Shown: positions 26,353 through 34,221 of the stretch, in pieces
Layout of the letters: every line of letters begins with the position of its first letter
Position numbering within the stretch: the stretch's first letter is position 1
Origin: DASYSA01 sp036003885
GTDB lineage: Bacteria > Acidobacteriota > Blastocatellia > UBA7656
Reading direction: 5' to 3'
NCBI GenBank assembly: GCA_036003885.1
Contig: DASYSA010000642.1
Coordinates: 1-40,812, forward strand
DNA length: 40,812 bases
Notes under the pieces: generated by a model
Seen by the model: the letters and a program-made list of their open reading frames with translations, nothing else
Database searches by the model: none
What the model was told of the DNA's origin: nothing
Made by a program: the position numbers and the translations under genes

Positions 26353-27573
26353 ATGTCGCTTAAGCTCCCAATCTACATGGACAATCACGCCACGACGCCG
26401 TGCGACCCGCGTGTGTTCGAGACGATGGCTCCCTACTTCACCGAAGTGTTCGGGAATTCCGCAAGCCGCAATCACGAATTCGGCTGGCGAGCGGAAGAAG
26501 CCGTCGAGACTTCGCGCAAGCAGATAGGCGATCTGATTGGCGCCAGCGCAAAGGAGATCGTCTTCACCAGTGGAGCTACCGAGTCGGATAACCTCGCGTT
26601 GAAGGGCGTCGCCGAAATGTACTACGAGCGCGGTGACCACATCATCACCGTTGTAACCGAGCACAAGGCGATACTCGACACCTGTAAAAAACTCGAGAAG
26701 CGCGGATTCAAAGTCACATATCTGCCGGTCGGCAGCGATGGCCTCATCACGCCCGACGACGTGAAGAACACGATCACCGATAAGACGATCCTCGTCTCGG
26801 TGATGATGGCAAACAATGAGATCGGAGTCATCCAGCCGATTGCTGAAATCGGAGCAGTATGTAAAGAGCGAGGCGTGCTGTTTCACACAGATGCGACCCA
26901 GGCGATAGGCAAGATACCGTTCGACGTGAATGAACTCAAGGTCGATCTGGCCTCTTTCAGCGGCCACAAAATCTACGGTCCGAAGGGCGTGGGCGGCTTG
27001 TATGTTCGACGCAAGGGCCCGCGAGTCATGCTCGTTCCAATGCTGGATGGCGGCGGGCACGAACGAGGCATGCGCAGCGGCACCTTGAACGTAACCGGCA
27101 TTGTCGGACTCGGCAAGGCCTGTGAGATTGCAAAGGCAGAGATGCCGGAAGAGAACGTCCGCACGCTCCAACTGCGTGAGAAGCTGCGTAAAGGGCTCAT
27201 GGACGAACTGCCGGATGTCTATATTAACGGCCATCCGGAACAGCGACTCGCGGGAAATCTCAACGTATCCTTTGCGTATGTCGAAGGAGAATCGCTGTTG
27301 ATGGGGATAAGCGACATCGCCGTGTCGTCGGGTTCAGCATGCACCTCGGCCAGCCTCGAGCCCAGTTATGTGCTCAAGGCGCTCGGCGTCGGAGAAGAGC
27401 TCGCTCACAGTTCGATTCGATTCGGCCTCGGCCGCTTCAATACCGACGAAGAGGTGGATTACACGATCGGCCGGGTCAACGAAGCAGTGAACCGATTACG
27501 CGAGCTTTCGCCGTTGTGGGAGATGGTTCAGGAAGGTGTCGACTTGAGCAAGGTGCAGTGGGCCGGTGAATAG
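26353..27573 (+). CDS. iscS: Cysteine desulfurase IscS
   Basis: A 406-residue PLP enzyme that takes sulfur from cysteine and passes it to IscU and other acceptors. Start PIYMDNHATTPCDPRV matches IscS. PLP lysine K206 sits in SFSGHKIYGPKG, and the catalytic cysteine C330 is in SSGSACTSASLEPSYVLKALG, the long-loop group I pattern. Complete, typical length. Genes of the U, A, HscBA, Fdx and X proteins follow, so this is the Isc housekeeping enzyme. GGAGAG precedes the ATG by a normal distance. Confidence 0.97.
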   Translation: MSLKLPIYMDNHATTPCDPRVFETMAPYFTEVFGNSASRNHEFGWRAEEAVETSRKQIGDLIGASAKEIVFTSGATESDNLALKGVAEMYYERGDHIITVVTEHKAILDTCKKLEKRGFKVTYLPVGSDGLITPDDVKNTITDKTILVSVMMANNEIGVIQPIAEIGAVCKERGVLFHTDATQAIGKIPFDVNELKVDLASFSGHKIYGPKGVGGLYVRRKGPRVMLVPMLDGGGHERGMRSGTLNVTGIVGLGKACEIAKAEMPEENVRTLQLREKLRKGLMDELPDVYINGHPEQRLAGNLNVSFAYVEGESLLMGISDIAVSSGSACTSASLEPSYVLKALGVGEELAHSSIRFGLGRFNTDEEVDYTIGRVNEAVNRLRELSPLWEMVQEGVDLSKVQWAGE

Positions 27574-27624
27574 TCCGAGGTTGTGCACGAGGAATTAGAT
27601 CAGAGAGATCGACAGGAGAGAGAA

Positions 27625-28047
27625 ATGGCATATTCAGACAAAGTAGTTGATCACTACACTAACCCGCGTAACGTTGGGAGCCTCGATAAGAAGGACCCGA
27701 ATGTCGGGACAGGTCTTGTCGGCGCGCCGGAATGCGGAGATGTGATGAAGCTCCAGGTCAAGATAAACCCGGAGACGAACATAATCGAGGACGCGAAGTT
27801 CAAGACTTTCGGGTGTGGCTCGGCTATCGCAAGCTCGAGCCTTGCAACTGAGTGGTTGAAGGGGCGGTCCGTCGACGAGGCCCTTGCCATCAAGAACACC
27901 GAGATCGTCAAGGAACTGAATCTTCCTCCGGTCAAGATTCACTGTTCGGTGCTCGCCGAGGATGCGATCAAGGCGGCCGTACGTGATTATCAACACAAGC
28001 AGGCTGAACCCGAGCAAAAGAGCGAAGAGGCTGCTGTGACTGTGTAA
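27625..28047 (+). CDS. iscU: Fe-S cluster scaffold IscU
   Basis: A 140-residue scaffold on which IscS-derived sulfur and iron assemble into [2Fe-2S] clusters. Ligand residues C37, D39 (ECGDV), C64 (FGCGSA) and C107 (IHCSV) are intact, and LPPVK (100-104), the HscA-binding motif, is present. It matches IscU over its whole length, with a 20-residue Glu/Gln/Lys tail (KQAEPEQKSEEAAVTV) longer than usual. The start is the ATG at 27625 with GGAGAG just upstream; the frame is open 14 codons earlier but unrelated. It lies 51 bases after iscS and 12 bases before iscA. Confidence 0.97.
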   Translation: MAYSDKVVDHYTNPRNVGSLDKKDPNVGTGLVGAPECGDVMKLQVKINPETNIIEDAKFKTFGCGSAIASSSLATEWLKGRSVDEALAIKNTEIVKELNLPPVKIHCSVLAEDAIKAAVRDYQHKQAEPEQKSEEAAVTV

Positions 28048-28059
28048 GAGGCGTTTGCA

Positions 28060-28389
28060 ATGGCAATTGAGTTGACTCCGGTAGCTATCGATAAGGTGCG
28101 CGAGATCATGCGCGAACAGGGCATCGCCGAAGGCGGACTCCGAGTCGGTGTGAAGGGCGGCGGCTGTTCAGGACTGGGCTATACGCTCGCCATCGACACG
28201 GAAGCGCATGCCGGCGACAAGGTATTTGAGTTCGGCGACATTAAGGTGTTCGTGGATGCAAAGAGCTTCATCTTCCTTAACGGTACGACGCTCGACTACA
28301 AGAACGAGGGGTTGATGCAGCGGGGATTCATGTTCGTCAATCCGAACGCGGCCGGGGATTGCGGCTGCGGAGAATCGTTCGCGGTCTAG
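28060..28389 (+). CDS. iscA: Fe-S assembly protein IscA (A-type carrier)
   Basis: A 109-residue A-type carrier that accepts and transfers clusters, mainly [4Fe-4S] maturation. Cysteine ligands C36 (GGCSG), C101 and C103 (DCGCGESF) are the conserved triad; ELTPVAIDKVREIM and TTLDYKNEGLMQRGFMFVNPNA are family motifs. Length is normal. Immediately downstream of iscU; the next gene hscB is 157 bases away, across a terminator hairpin. Confidence 0.95.
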   Translation: MAIELTPVAIDKVREIMREQGIAEGGLRVGVKGGGCSGLGYTLAIDTEAHAGDKVFEFGDIKVFVDAKSFIFLNGTTLDYKNEGLMQRGFMFVNPNAAGDCGCGESFAV

Positions 28390-28479
28390 AGATGATCGAC
28401 GACAACCGTCGATGGAGCTTGCAGAATGTAGAGGCGCGAAGCGAAGCAGCCGCGCCGCACCATTTCGAGAAATGAAGTG

Positions 28480-28517
28480 ATGGTTGGGTGCCGCGGCGAC
28501 TCAACCATTCTTTTTTT
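28480..28517 (+). terminator. Intrinsic terminator between iscA and hscB
   Basis: ATGGTTGGGT (28480-28489) pairs with ACTCAACCAT (28499-28508; one G-T pair), followed by TC and seven T (28511-28517). It splits the isc operon between iscA and hscB, 29 bases before hscB. It probably gives partial termination, so the chaperone genes would be expressed less than iscRSUA, unless hscB has its own promoter. Two smaller stem-loops precede it (28397-28411 ATCGAC/GTCGAT; around 28433-28455 GGCGCG/CGCGCC). Confidence 0.75.
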
Positions 28518-28546
28518 GCTTCTCAGGTTGAGACGGGATTCAGGCG

Positions 28547-29215
28547 ATGGCTGAAGCACGGAAGATTTCTCAGGATGTTTGCTCGCACTGCGGCGTTTCG
28601 GCTCCGGATCATTTCTGCGCCGCTTGCGGACATATCCAGCCCGTTGGCCGGGACACCGACTACTTCGCCTTCTTCGGACTTCCGCGGAAGCTTCGCTTGA
28701 ACGAAGGCGAACTCGAGAAGTCCTTTTACGCGCTGAGCCGGCAGTTCCACCCGGACTTCTTCATGAACGCGAGCCCGGAGGAGCGGCAGGCAAGCATAGA
28801 ACGCTCTTCCCTGCTCAACGATGCATACAGAACCCTGCGGGACCCAATTTCTCGAACGCTTTATCTGCTCTCTTTGGAGGGCTACAAAGAAGCCGAAAAG
28901 AAAGCGCCTCCCGACCTGCTCGAAGAAGTCTTCGAACTGAATATGCAGATCGAGGAGATCAAGGCCGCAAAGAAGACGGGCGACGACGATGAAGTCGCCG
29001 AGGCGCGCCGGTCGCTCGATGAAGCTCTCGGAAACCTGCGGAAGAAGATGGCCGAAATTGACGGCAGACTGGGAGCGATGTTCGACGAGTGGGACACCGC
29101 ACTCGATAAAGGAACAGGAGATGAGCGCAAGGCTGTGCTCGATCGCATGAGCGAATTGCTGTCGCACAGATCGTACATTCGCAATCTGGTTCGGGACATC
29201 AAGGAGGAGATCTGA
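28547..29215 (+). CDS. hscB: Fe-S J-domain co-chaperone HscB with N-terminal tetracysteine motif
   Basis: A 222-residue J-protein that delivers IscU to HscA and stimulates its ATPase. J-domain about 37-110 with the invariant HPD (68-70, RQFHPDF) and SLLNDAYRTLRDPISRTLYLLSL. The C-terminal helical domain (LLEEVFELNMQIEEI) is the IscU-binding part. Ahead of the J-domain is CSHC-X8-CAAC (C12, C15, C24, C27), a zinc-type motif missing in E. coli HscB but present in eukaryotic HSCB. It precedes the same sequence layout (GHIQPVGRDTDYFAFF) seen in those. The 222 residues exceed the 171 of E. coli HscB by this motif and a longer C-terminus. It ends 3 bases before hscA. Confidence 0.92.
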   Translation: MAEARKISQDVCSHCGVSAPDHFCAACGHIQPVGRDTDYFAFFGLPRKLRLNEGELEKSFYALSRQFHPDFFMNASPEERQASIERSSLLNDAYRTLRDPISRTLYLLSLEGYKEAEKKAPPDLLEEVFELNMQIEEIKAAKKTGDDDEVAEARRSLDEALGNLRKKMAEIDGRLGAMFDEWDTALDKGTGDERKAVLDRMSELLSHRSYIRNLVRDIKEEI

Positions 29216-29218
29216 CCG

Positions 29219-31102
29219 ATGCCGGTTATTGAACTGAGCATGAGCGGCCGACCAAGGTCTGAGCGAGTTGTCGGAATCGATCTGGGCACCACGAACAGTC
29301 TGATCGCCTATATGGGCGAAGGAGGTCCGCAGGTAATTCGCGACGAGACAGGAAACGGTCTCGTGCCGTCGATAGTCTATTACGATAGCCAGCAAAGGCG
29401 CTTGCTTGTGGGCGAAGAGGCGCGCGCCAAACTGATCACGGAGCCGCGAAAGGCGATCTACTCGGTGAAGCGCTTCATGGGAAAGGGCAGCGCGGACGTT
29501 CAGGAAGACCTCAGCCTCTCGCCCTTTAAGATCGCGTCCGGCAGTGACCAGGTAATTCGCTTTCAGATGGGCGACCGCGTCTTCACGCCGCCCGAGATCT
29601 CTGCTTTCATTCTTCGCGATCTCAAGGAGCGCGCCTCCAGGTTCTTCGGCGAAGAGGTGGCCCAGGCAGTCATCACCGTTCCAGCCTACTTCAATGACGC
29701 GGAGCGGCAGGCGACCAAGGACGCAGGCCATCTCGCGGGACTTGACGTCCTGCGCATCGTGAATGAGCCGACGGCTGCCTCGCTCGCTTATGGAATCGAC
29801 AAGCGCGCGGAGGCGGTCGTCGCTGTGTATGACCTGGGTGGTGGCACGTTCGACATCTCTATTCTGAAGTTGAAAGAAGGGATATTCGAGGTGCTTGCGA
29901 CCAATGGAGACACACACCTTGGCGGCGACGATATCGACAACCACCTGATCAGTCTCGTACTGAGTGAGATCGCCGAGCGGTCCGGTCGGAATCTCGATGG
30001 CGATCCAGGCGCATTCCAGGTTCTTCGAAAAGCCTGCATCGCGGCGAAGCACGAATTGTCGGCATCAATGACTGCCCTGATCGATGTCGATCTTGGTGAA
30101 GGGGGCGGAGGCCGATACCGCCGCGAGATTACTCGCGAAGAGTTCGACCTGTTGATCGACGATCTCGTTGAGCGCACGCTCGGCCCCTGCAGAAAGGCGC
30201 TGGGAGACGCGGACCTCGACCCGGAGCAAATTGACGAAGTCATCATGGTAGGCGGATCGACCCGCATTCCGCTGGTCCGTCGACGCGTCGAGGAAGTGTT
30301 CAAGCGCAAGCCTCACCTCGAACTGAACCCCGACGAAGTAGTTGCGCTGGGCGCGGCGATCCAGGCCGACATTCTGGGCGGCGGACGCAGAGATCTGTTG
30401 CTTCTGGATGTCACCCCGCTCAGCCTTGGAATCGAGACCATGGGCGGCGTAGTCGCGAAGATCATCAATCGCAACTCGACGATCCCGGCTTCCGCCTCCG
30501 AGATGTTCACAACCTGGGTCGACAACCAGACCGGGATCGACATTCATGTCTTACAAGGTGAACGTGAGATGGCCGACGACTGCAGGAGCCTTGCGAAGTT
30601 CACTCTGAAAGGGATCCCTCCGCAGCCGGCGGGGCTGCCGCGCATCGAGGTGCGATTCCTCATCGACGCAAACGGCATCCTGACCGTCAGCGCGCGGGAC
30701 CAGCGAACAGGACAGGAACAGTCGATAGAAGTGAAGCCGTCTTATGGTTTGAGCGACGAGCAGATCGAGCAGATGCTTATCGACTCGGTTGAGTTCGCAG
30801 AAGAGGACATCCGCAGGCGCCAGGTGATCGAATCACGTAACGAAGCGGAGACCGTTATGCGGGCGGCGGAGAAGGCGCTGGCGGAGCGGGCCGAAGCATT
30901 GGTCGGCAAAGAAGAGCAGGATGCGATAAGACACGCGCTTGATGAACTCCGGCTGGCTGTTGCCGGCGAGGATCACCTTTTGATTCGTGAAAGGATCAAA
31001 CAGCTTGATGACGCGTCTCAGCACCTTGCGGAGATGATTATGGATAACGCGGTGCTTGCGGCGCTTAAGGACCGCAAAGCGTCGGAGGTTGCCGAAGGCT
31101 AG
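29219..31102 (+). CDS. hscA: Hsp70-type Fe-S chaperone HscA
   Basis: A 627-residue Hsp70 that binds the LPPVK loop of IscU and drives cluster transfer with ATP. Nucleotide domain: GIDLGTTNSLIAYM, VPAYFNDAERQATKDAGHLAGLDVLRIVNEPTAASLAYG, YDLGGGTFDISIL, VGGSTRIPLVRRRV. Substrate domain: LLLDVTPLSLGIETMGG, then LIDANGILTVSARDQRTGQEQSIEVKPSYGLSDEQI. Length matches HscA (about 616) rather than the longer DnaK. Context between hscB and fdx settles the identity. The ATG at 29219 is 3 bases after the hscB stop, so the two are co-translated. Confidence 0.95.
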   Translation: MPVIELSMSGRPRSERVVGIDLGTTNSLIAYMGEGGPQVIRDETGNGLVPSIVYYDSQQRRLLVGEEARAKLITEPRKAIYSVKRFMGKGSADVQEDLSLSPFKIASGSDQVIRFQMGDRVFTPPEISAFILRDLKERASRFFGEEVAQAVITVPAYFNDAERQATKDAGHLAGLDVLRIVNEPTAASLAYGIDKRAEAVVAVYDLGGGTFDISILKLKEGIFEVLATNGDTHLGGDDIDNHLISLVLSEIAERSGRNLDGDPGAFQVLRKACIAAKHELSASMTALIDVDLGEGGGGRYRREITREEFDLLIDDLVERTLGPCRKALGDADLDPEQIDEVIMVGGSTRIPLVRRRVEEVFKRKPHLELNPDEVVALGAAIQADILGGGRRDLLLLDVTPLSLGIETMGGVVAKIINRNSTIPASASEMFTTWVDNQTGIDIHVLQGEREMADDCRSLAKFTLKGIPPQPAGLPRIEVRFLIDANGILTVSARDQRTGQEQSIEVKPSYGLSDEQIEQMLIDSVEFAEEDIRRRQVIESRNEAETVMRAAEKALAERAEALVGKEEQDAIRHALDELRLAVAGEDHLLIRERIKQLDDASQHLAEMIMDNAVLAALKDRKASEVAEG

Positions 31103-31104
31103 AT

Positions 31105-31497
31105 ATGGAAGCAGCAGAGAAAAGCGGAGCCGCAGTCGCGGAGACCGACGGCCCGGAGACGGGAAAGAAGGCCTACAGGGTCACGTTCATTTTGCCCGAC
31201 GGCAAGACGGAGACGGTGGAATACGAGCCCGGTGTTACACCGTACCACGAGCACGGTCTGGAGGGATCGCTTCTGGATGTTGCGCTGAACTTCAGTATCC
31301 CTCTCGAACACGCGTGTGGGGGAAACTGCGCCTGCACGACATGTCACGTCATAGTGAAGCAGGGCGAAGAGAACCTCTCCGAGATGCAAGATAACGAAGA
31401 GGATCGCCTCTATTTGGCTGACGGGCTGACCCTGCACTCGCGGTTGGGTTGTCAGGCGGTCGTCAAGGGTGACGTGACGGTTGAAATAGCAGACTAG
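31105..31497 (+). CDS. fdx: Adrenodoxin-type [2Fe-2S] ferredoxin of the Isc system
   Basis: A 130-residue ferredoxin that supplies electrons for cluster assembly on IscU. Cluster cysteines: C71, C77, C80 (ACGGNCACTTCHV, CX5CX2C) and C116 (LGCQAVV), with the extra C75 also seen in E. coli Fdx. EMQDNEEDRLYLA is the acidic interaction region of adrenodoxin-like proteins. The first 22 residues are a disordered extension (SGAAVAETDGPETGKK). Two bases after the hscA stop, so tightly coupled. Confidence 0.95.
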   Translation: MEAAEKSGAAVAETDGPETGKKAYRVTFILPDGKTETVEYEPGVTPYHEHGLEGSLLDVALNFSIPLEHACGGNCACTTCHVIVKQGEENLSEMQDNEEDRLYLADGLTLHSRLGCQAVVKGDVTVEIAD

Positions 31498-31522
31498 CTC
31501 AATGTGACGCGGAGAAAAACTC

Positions 31523-31738
31523 ATGCGGGAATTGAAGTGGACTGACACAGAAGAGATTGCTATAAAACTCCTTGAGACACATCCGGACATCGATCCGCTC
31601 ACCGTGCGCTTCACCGACCTGCACCGGTACGTTATGGAGCTCGAGGGCTTCAGCGACGATTCAAGAGAATCGAATGAAAAGAAGCTGGAAGCCATCCAAA
31701 TGGCCTGGCACGAAGAGTGGACAGAAGAGAATGAATAG
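31523..31738 (+). CDS. iscX: Fe-S assembly protein IscX
   Basis: A 71-residue acidic protein that binds IscS and tunes cluster assembly. Family signature: LKWTDTEEIAIKLLETHPDIDPLTVRFTDLHRYVMELEGFSDD ... NEKKLEAIQMAWHEEW, full length. GGAG-type site (GCGGAGAAAA) before the ATG. Last gene of the classical operon; its TAG is followed at once by array H5. Confidence 0.94.
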   Translation: MRELKWTDTEEIAIKLLETHPDIDPLTVRFTDLHRYVMELEGFSDDSRESNEKKLEAIQMAWHEEWTEENE

Positions 31739-31875
31739 TCATTTGTCATTTGTCATTTGTCATTTGTCATTGGTCATTGGTCACTTGTCATTTGTCATTG
31801 GCTATTCGCGCGGGGCAGATGACCAAGGACAAGTGACGAGTGACAAGTGACAAATGACAAATGACAACCGACCAA
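31739..31875. repeat. Heptamer foldback array H5 (GTCATTT / GACAAAT)
   Basis: Left arm from 31739, nine 7-base units, GTCATTT four times then GTCATTG, GTCATTG, GTCACTT, GTCATTT, GTCATTG. Centre about 20 bases (GCTATTCGCGCGGGGCAGAT). Right arm from 31821: GACCAAG, GACAAGT, GACGAGT, GACAAGT, GACAAAT, GACAAAT, GACAACC, GACCAAT. It begins the base after the iscX stop and its last unit runs into the ATG at 31875. It contains earlier ATGs (as in ACAAATGAC) that extend the downstream frame artificially. Confidence 0.93.
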
Positions 31876-33080
31876 TGAAGGTCTATCTCGACAACAGCGC
31901 TACAACTGCCGTCGCTCCGGAAGTCATCGAGGCGATGCTGCCATTTCTGTCCGCAGACTTCGGCAACGCGCAGTCGGTCCACTCTTTTGGACAGGGCGCC
32001 AAAGCCGCTGTTGAGAAGGGGCGCCGCCAGGTTGCCTCCCTCCTGAATGCCGCCCCAGCCGAGATAGTCTTCGTCTCCGGAGGCACTGAAGCCGACAATC
32101 TCGCACTGCGCGGCATTTGCAATGCCCACATGAAGTATGGCCGGCACATCATCACCACGAGCATCGAGCATCCCGCCGTGCTTGCGACCTGCGAAGAGCT
32201 TGAACGCAGCGGCTTCCGCGTTACGTATCTGCCGATTTCGTCGAGGGGGCTCGTGAACGTCAATGACCTCCGCGCAGCAATCGCAGCAGACACAATCCTG
32301 ATCTCGGTAATGCATGCCAACAATGAGACCGGAACCGTGCAACCGATCGAAAAGATAGCCCACGTTGTAGCTTCAGCCCGTGCACAAGGAAGCAGGCACT
32401 TGCATTTTCATACCGACGCTGTGCAGTCGACCGGCAAGATATCTATCGATGTTAAGCGACTCGGCGTCGATCTGCTTTCGCTCTCCGGGCACAAGATTCA
32501 TGCCCCTAAGGGCGTCGGGGCGCTCTTCGTCCGAAAGGGCGTCAGGCTTGCCAGGATCTCTTTTGGGGGACACCAGGAGCGGGACCGCAGACCCGGCACG
32601 GAGAATGTTCCTGGCATAGTAGCCCTGGGACGGGCTGCCGAATACGCTTCCGCCAACTCAGACAGCGGCCCTGCGCGAATGCGTGAGCTTAGAGACTATC
32701 TCGAACAGCAGATTATCGCGCGATGCGAGGGCGTGCAGGTGAACGGCGACGTTGAGCGGCGGGTGCCCAACATTTCGAACCTGAGCTTTCGGGGGGTGGA
32801 TGGAGAGAGCCTGCTCATCGCGCTCGACTTAAGAGGGATCGCCGTATCGACCGGATCGGCGTGCGCTTCAGGGTCGCTTGAACCGAGTCATGTGCTCACG
32901 GCGCTTGGACTCAGTCGCCAGGAAGTTCGAGGCAGTCTGCGCTTCAGCCTGAGCGTATATACCACACGCGACGAGATCGATTATGCAGTTTCGGCGCTGG
33001 AGGAAACCCTCGAGCGGCTCCGCGGTATGCTGCCATCCGAAGGCCCGGAGACCAGGGAAAGCGTGGTCTCTGATCTGTAG
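31875..33080 (+). CDS. Second cysteine desulfurase (NifS/IscS-like)
   Basis: A 401-residue PLP enzyme like IscS. KVYLDNSATTAVAPEVIEAM opens the fold; PLP lysine K207 in LSLSGHKIHAPKG; catalytic cysteine C330 in STGSACASGSLEPSHVL, a SGSACxSG pattern typical of NifS-type enzymes as opposed to the SSGSACTS of IscS. Complete. The start is taken at the conserved MKVYLDN (31875); seven codons further upstream are only array sequence. No Shine-Dalgarno. Followed by a U-type scaffold gene, so a second, possibly specialised sulfur/Fe-S pair. No nif genes are near. It could instead serve thio-modification of tRNA or cofactors. Confidence 0.92.
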   Translation: MKVYLDNSATTAVAPEVIEAMLPFLSADFGNAQSVHSFGQGAKAAVEKGRRQVASLLNAAPAEIVFVSGGTEADNLALRGICNAHMKYGRHIITTSIEHPAVLATCEELERSGFRVTYLPISSRGLVNVNDLRAAIAADTILISVMHANNETGTVQPIEKIAHVVASARAQGSRHLHFHTDAVQSTGKISIDVKRLGVDLLSLSGHKIHAPKGVGALFVRKGVRLARISFGGHQERDRRPGTENVPGIVALGRAAEYASANSDSGPARMRELRDYLEQQIIARCEGVQVNGDVERRVPNISNLSFRGVDGESLLIALDLRGIAVSTGSACASGSLEPSHVLTALGLSRQEVRGSLRFSLSVYTTRDEIDYAVSALEETLERLRGMLPSEGPETRESVVSDL

Positions 33081-33121
33081 TCACTTGTCACTTGTCACTT
33101 GTCACTTGTCACTTGTCACTG
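33080..33121. repeat. Heptamer array H6 (GTCACTT), single perfect arm
   Basis: GTCACTT five times without error plus GTCACT (33080-33121). The first G is the last base of the desulfurase TAG stop. Five bases after the array comes the ATG of the second U-type gene. The same unit occurs in H5 at the other end of the desulfurase gene. No inverted arm. The perfect repetition suggests recent expansion. Confidence 0.93.
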
Positions 33122-33126
33122 AAGCA

Positions 33127-33486
33127 ATGTACACCCGACAGGTAGCAGATCATATTGCCAATCCCCGCAACGTGGGCGAGCTTCGAGACCCTTCGGGCAT
33201 TGGAGACGTGACGAACGCTGTCTGCATGGACAGAATCCGGCTCACCGTTCGCATCGAAGGCGATAGGCTTGTGGACGCGAAGGTGAAGGCGGACGGGTGT
33301 CCCCCGACCATCGCGGCGGCCTCGGCTTTGACCGAGTTGATCATCGGCCGATCGCTTGTTGAGATCCGGTCTTTCGACAGAACAACTGTGACCGAGGCGC
33401 TCGGCCGTCTTCCCGCCGCAAAGATGCACTGCGCGGTGTTGGCGATCGACGCGTTGCGCGCATCGATCGAAAGCGCGGTACGATGA
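33127..33486 (+). CDS. Second U-type Fe-S scaffold protein (IscU/NifU N-terminal-like)
   Basis: A 119-residue scaffold homologue. Start MYTRQVADHIANPRNVGEL is IscU-like; the ligand pattern is kept: C33, D35 (VCMDR, where IscU has CGD), C58 (DGCPP) and C102 (MHCAVLAIDALRASI). The chaperone site reads LPAAK (95-99) in place of LPPVK, so dependence on HscA is doubtful. It is shorter than IscU, with no C-terminal tail. The frame is open 48 codons upstream, through array H6, but the ATG at 33127 begins the family sequence. Directly follows the second desulfurase, so the two probably form a pair. No Shine-Dalgarno. Confidence 0.87.
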   Translation: MYTRQVADHIANPRNVGELRDPSGIGDVTNAVCMDRIRLTVRIEGDRLVDAKVKADGCPPTIAAASALTELIIGRSLVEIRSFDRTTVTEALGRLPAAKMHCAVLAIDALRASIESAVR

Positions 33487-33528
33487 GTTCGACACACCGC
33501 CCGCAGTCCGTCTGCAAGTGGAGGCGTG

Positions 33529-34221
33529 ATGTTTGAGAGATATACAGAGAAAGCGCGGCGAGTGATCTTCTTCGCTCGATACGAAGCAAGTCAGTTCGGA
33601 GCGCTGGCGATTGAAGCCGAACACATTCTTTTGGGGATATTGCGAGAAGACAAGATACTGGTGCAGAGTCTCTTCCCCAACGCTCACGCGGCGCTTGACT
33701 CGATCCGCCGCGAGATTGAGTCACGCACGATAACGAAAGACAAGATTCACGCTTCGGTCGATCTGCCGTTGTCGCCCGGCGCCAAGCAGGCTATGACGTA
33801 TGCCGCTGACGAGAGAGAAAAGTTTCACAACCGCCACATTGGTACTGAACATCTGATGCTTGGACTGATCAGGGACAAGAAATCACTCGCGAGCGAGCTT
33901 CTACGCGCTCGCGGAGTCACGGCCGAAAAGGTGGTCGATTTCATCACCAACCTGGCGGGTGTTCATAACGAGGAGAAGTTCGACGCGATCTCGCGCGACG
34001 ACGCTCAGACCGCTGAACGACTCTCAAGCCCGCTGTGGCTGCTGGTGGACCTGCTCGCGCGGAAGGGACTCCTTACGCGGGAGGAGTTCATGGGAGAACT
34101 CCTCGGCAAGGACGCTTCTATTAATATCCTAAAAGCGTTCAATCGGCTGCTCGAGCTGCTCGTGCGCAAGGGCATCATCAGCGACGATGAGAGGCGAGAG
34201 ATATCAGCTGGGCAGAGCTGA
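33529..34221 (+). CDS. Stand-alone Clp N-terminal (ClpC/ClpA-like) domain protein
   Basis: A 230-residue protein with a double Clp-N repeat but no AAA+ part. Repeat 1 about 1-70: MFERYTEKARRVIFFARYEASQFGALAIEAEHILLGILRED. Repeat 2 about 80-145: AMTYAADEREKFHNRHIGTEHLMLGLIRDKKSLASELLRARGV. The remaining 85 residues are a charged helical region (SPLWLLVDLLARKGLLTREEFM ... LLELLVRKGIISDDERREI) of unknown role. In Clp ATPases this domain binds substrates and adaptors, so the protein may compete for or deliver substrates. GGAGG precedes the ATG at 33529; the GTG at 33526 is too close to it. It overlaps the convergent zinc-ribbon gene by 18 bases. Confidence 0.86.
   Translation: MFERYTEKARRVIFFARYEASQFGALAIEAEHILLGILREDKILVQSLFPNAHAALDSIRREIESRTITKDKIHASVDLPLSPGAKQAMTYAADEREKFHNRHIGTEHLMLGLIRDKKSLASELLRARGVTAEKVVDFITNLAGVHNEEKFDAISRDDAQTAERLSSPLWLLVDLLARKGLLTREEFMGELLGKDASINILKAFNRLLELLVRKGIISDDERREISAGQS

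Noticed and set aside
31854..31874. Upstream ATG start of the second desulfurase
   Set aside because: The ATG belongs to array units and the residues it adds are not conserved in the family.
31739..33121. CRISPR array
   Set aside because: Period is 7 bases with no spacers, and no cas genes are near.
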